64,000 nucleotides of DNA from Achromobacter insuavis (lineage in GTDB: Bacteria; Pseudomonadota; Gammaproteobacteria; Burkholderiales; Burkholderiaceae_B): assembly GCF_902859645.1 (NCBI RefSeq), contig NZ_CADIJR010000010.1:62001-126000 (forward strand), read 5' to 3'. The position numbers were made by a program, and so were the translations under genes. Under the pieces are notes generated by a model. The model was not told the DNA's origin. It saw nothing but the letters and a program-made list of their open reading frames with translations, and made no database searches. How positions within the stretch are numbered: position 1 is the first letter of the stretch; each line of letters starts with the position of its first letter. Below are positions 63,646 to 64,000 of the stretch, one piece after another.

Positions 63646-64000
63646 ATGACTTATCTGGTACTGGCCCGCAAGTGGCGGCCGCGATCGTTCGATACCCTCG
63701 TGGGACAGGATCACGTGGTGCGCGCGCTGACGCATGCGCTCGACACCCAGCGCCTGCATCACGCCTGGCTGTTCACCGGCACGCGCGGCGTCGGCAAGAC
63801 CACGCTGTCGCGCATCCTGGCCAAATCGCTCAACTGCGAAACCGGCATCACCTCCAAGCCCTGCGGCGTCTGTCGCGCCTGCACCGAGATCGATGCCGGC
63901 CGGTTCGTCGACTACCTCGAACTGGACGCGGCCTCGAACCGCGGCGTCGAGGAAATGACCCAGCTGCTGGAGCAGGCCGTCTACGCGCCGGGCGCGGGCC
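63646..64000 (+). CDS. dnaX: DNA polymerase III tau/gamma subunit (5' part)
   Basis: The clamp-loader ATPase of the replisome; only the first 118 codons are in the window. MTYLVLARKWRPRSFDTLVG, the Walker A GTRGVGKTT (about 44–52), the zinc-binding CGVCRACTEI with an upstream Cys, and LDAASNRGVEEM are all diagnostic of DnaX. The start at 63646 matches the family's N-terminus. It lies after ffs, the common order in betaproteobacteria. Confidence 0.97.
   Translation, partial: MTYLVLARKWRPRSFDTLVGQDHVVRALTHALDTQRLHHAWLFTGTRGVGKTTLSRILAKSLNCETGITSKPCGVCRACTEIDAGRFVDYLELDAASNRGVEEMTQLLEQAVYAPGAG

Overview
The window is GC-rich DNA from a betaproteobacterium of the order Burkholderiales, most probably Alcaligenaceae (Achromobacter/Bordetella-like). 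The reasons are several Bug-type periplasmic binding proteins, a box-type aerobic benzoyl-CoA cluster with a BoxR regulator, several IclR/LysR/MarR-controlled catabolic modules, and the purE-purK and addB/addA-like–ffs–dnaX neighbourhoods. The genus is inferred from gene content; no database was searched.

Layout. 0–6.3 kb is housekeeping: the end of fba, a GFA-family protein, purC, a small membrane protein with dsbB, purE-purK, and sua5. 6.3–9.5 kb (minus strand) is a Bug protein, a PcaIJ-type CoA-transferase and an IclR regulator. 9.8–17.2 kb holds an amino-acid binding protein, then an IclR regulator followed by an odd ureohydrolase-like protein, a three-part polar amino-acid ABC transporter and a ThDP enzyme. 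17.2–31.2 kb is the benzoate region. A minus-strand operon (Liv-type ABC transporter, hydrolase, benzoate-CoA ligase, DUF4863 protein) faces plus-strand boxR, boxC, boxB, boxA and a MaoC-type hydratase. TGCA-N6-TGCA-type operators sit at both promoter regions. 31.4–34.9 kb carries two tandem phage-tail-fibre-like genes with no other phage genes.

35–46.3 kb is mixed: a TRAP binding protein, glutaryl-CoA dehydrogenase, a ThDP enzyme divergent from a LysR regulator, xerD, ybaK, a DJ-1/PfpI protein, adhP, a ribbon-helix-helix protein, a PBP7-like endopeptidase with a long Lys/Ala linker, and tRNA-Arg(CCU). 46.5–56.9 kb is an accessory acyl-CoA module: two enoyl-CoA hydratases, acyl-CoA ligase, HMG-CoA-lyase-like enzyme, MarR regulator, CaiB transferase, Bug protein, a Phd/VapC toxin-antitoxin pair, a nitronate-monooxygenase-like flavoprotein and an MFS carrier. 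Three intergenic regions here share a TTGATTTAATCAA-type palindrome and may be one MarR regulon. 57–64 kb returns to core genes: an AddB/AddA-like nuclease-helicase pair, 4.5S RNA and the start of dnaX.

The best candidates for undescribed biology are the MarR-palindrome acyl-CoA regulon with its Cys-to-His lyase, the ureohydrolase-like protein lacking a metal-ligand His and the guanidinium-binding Glu, and the orphan tail-fibre pair.
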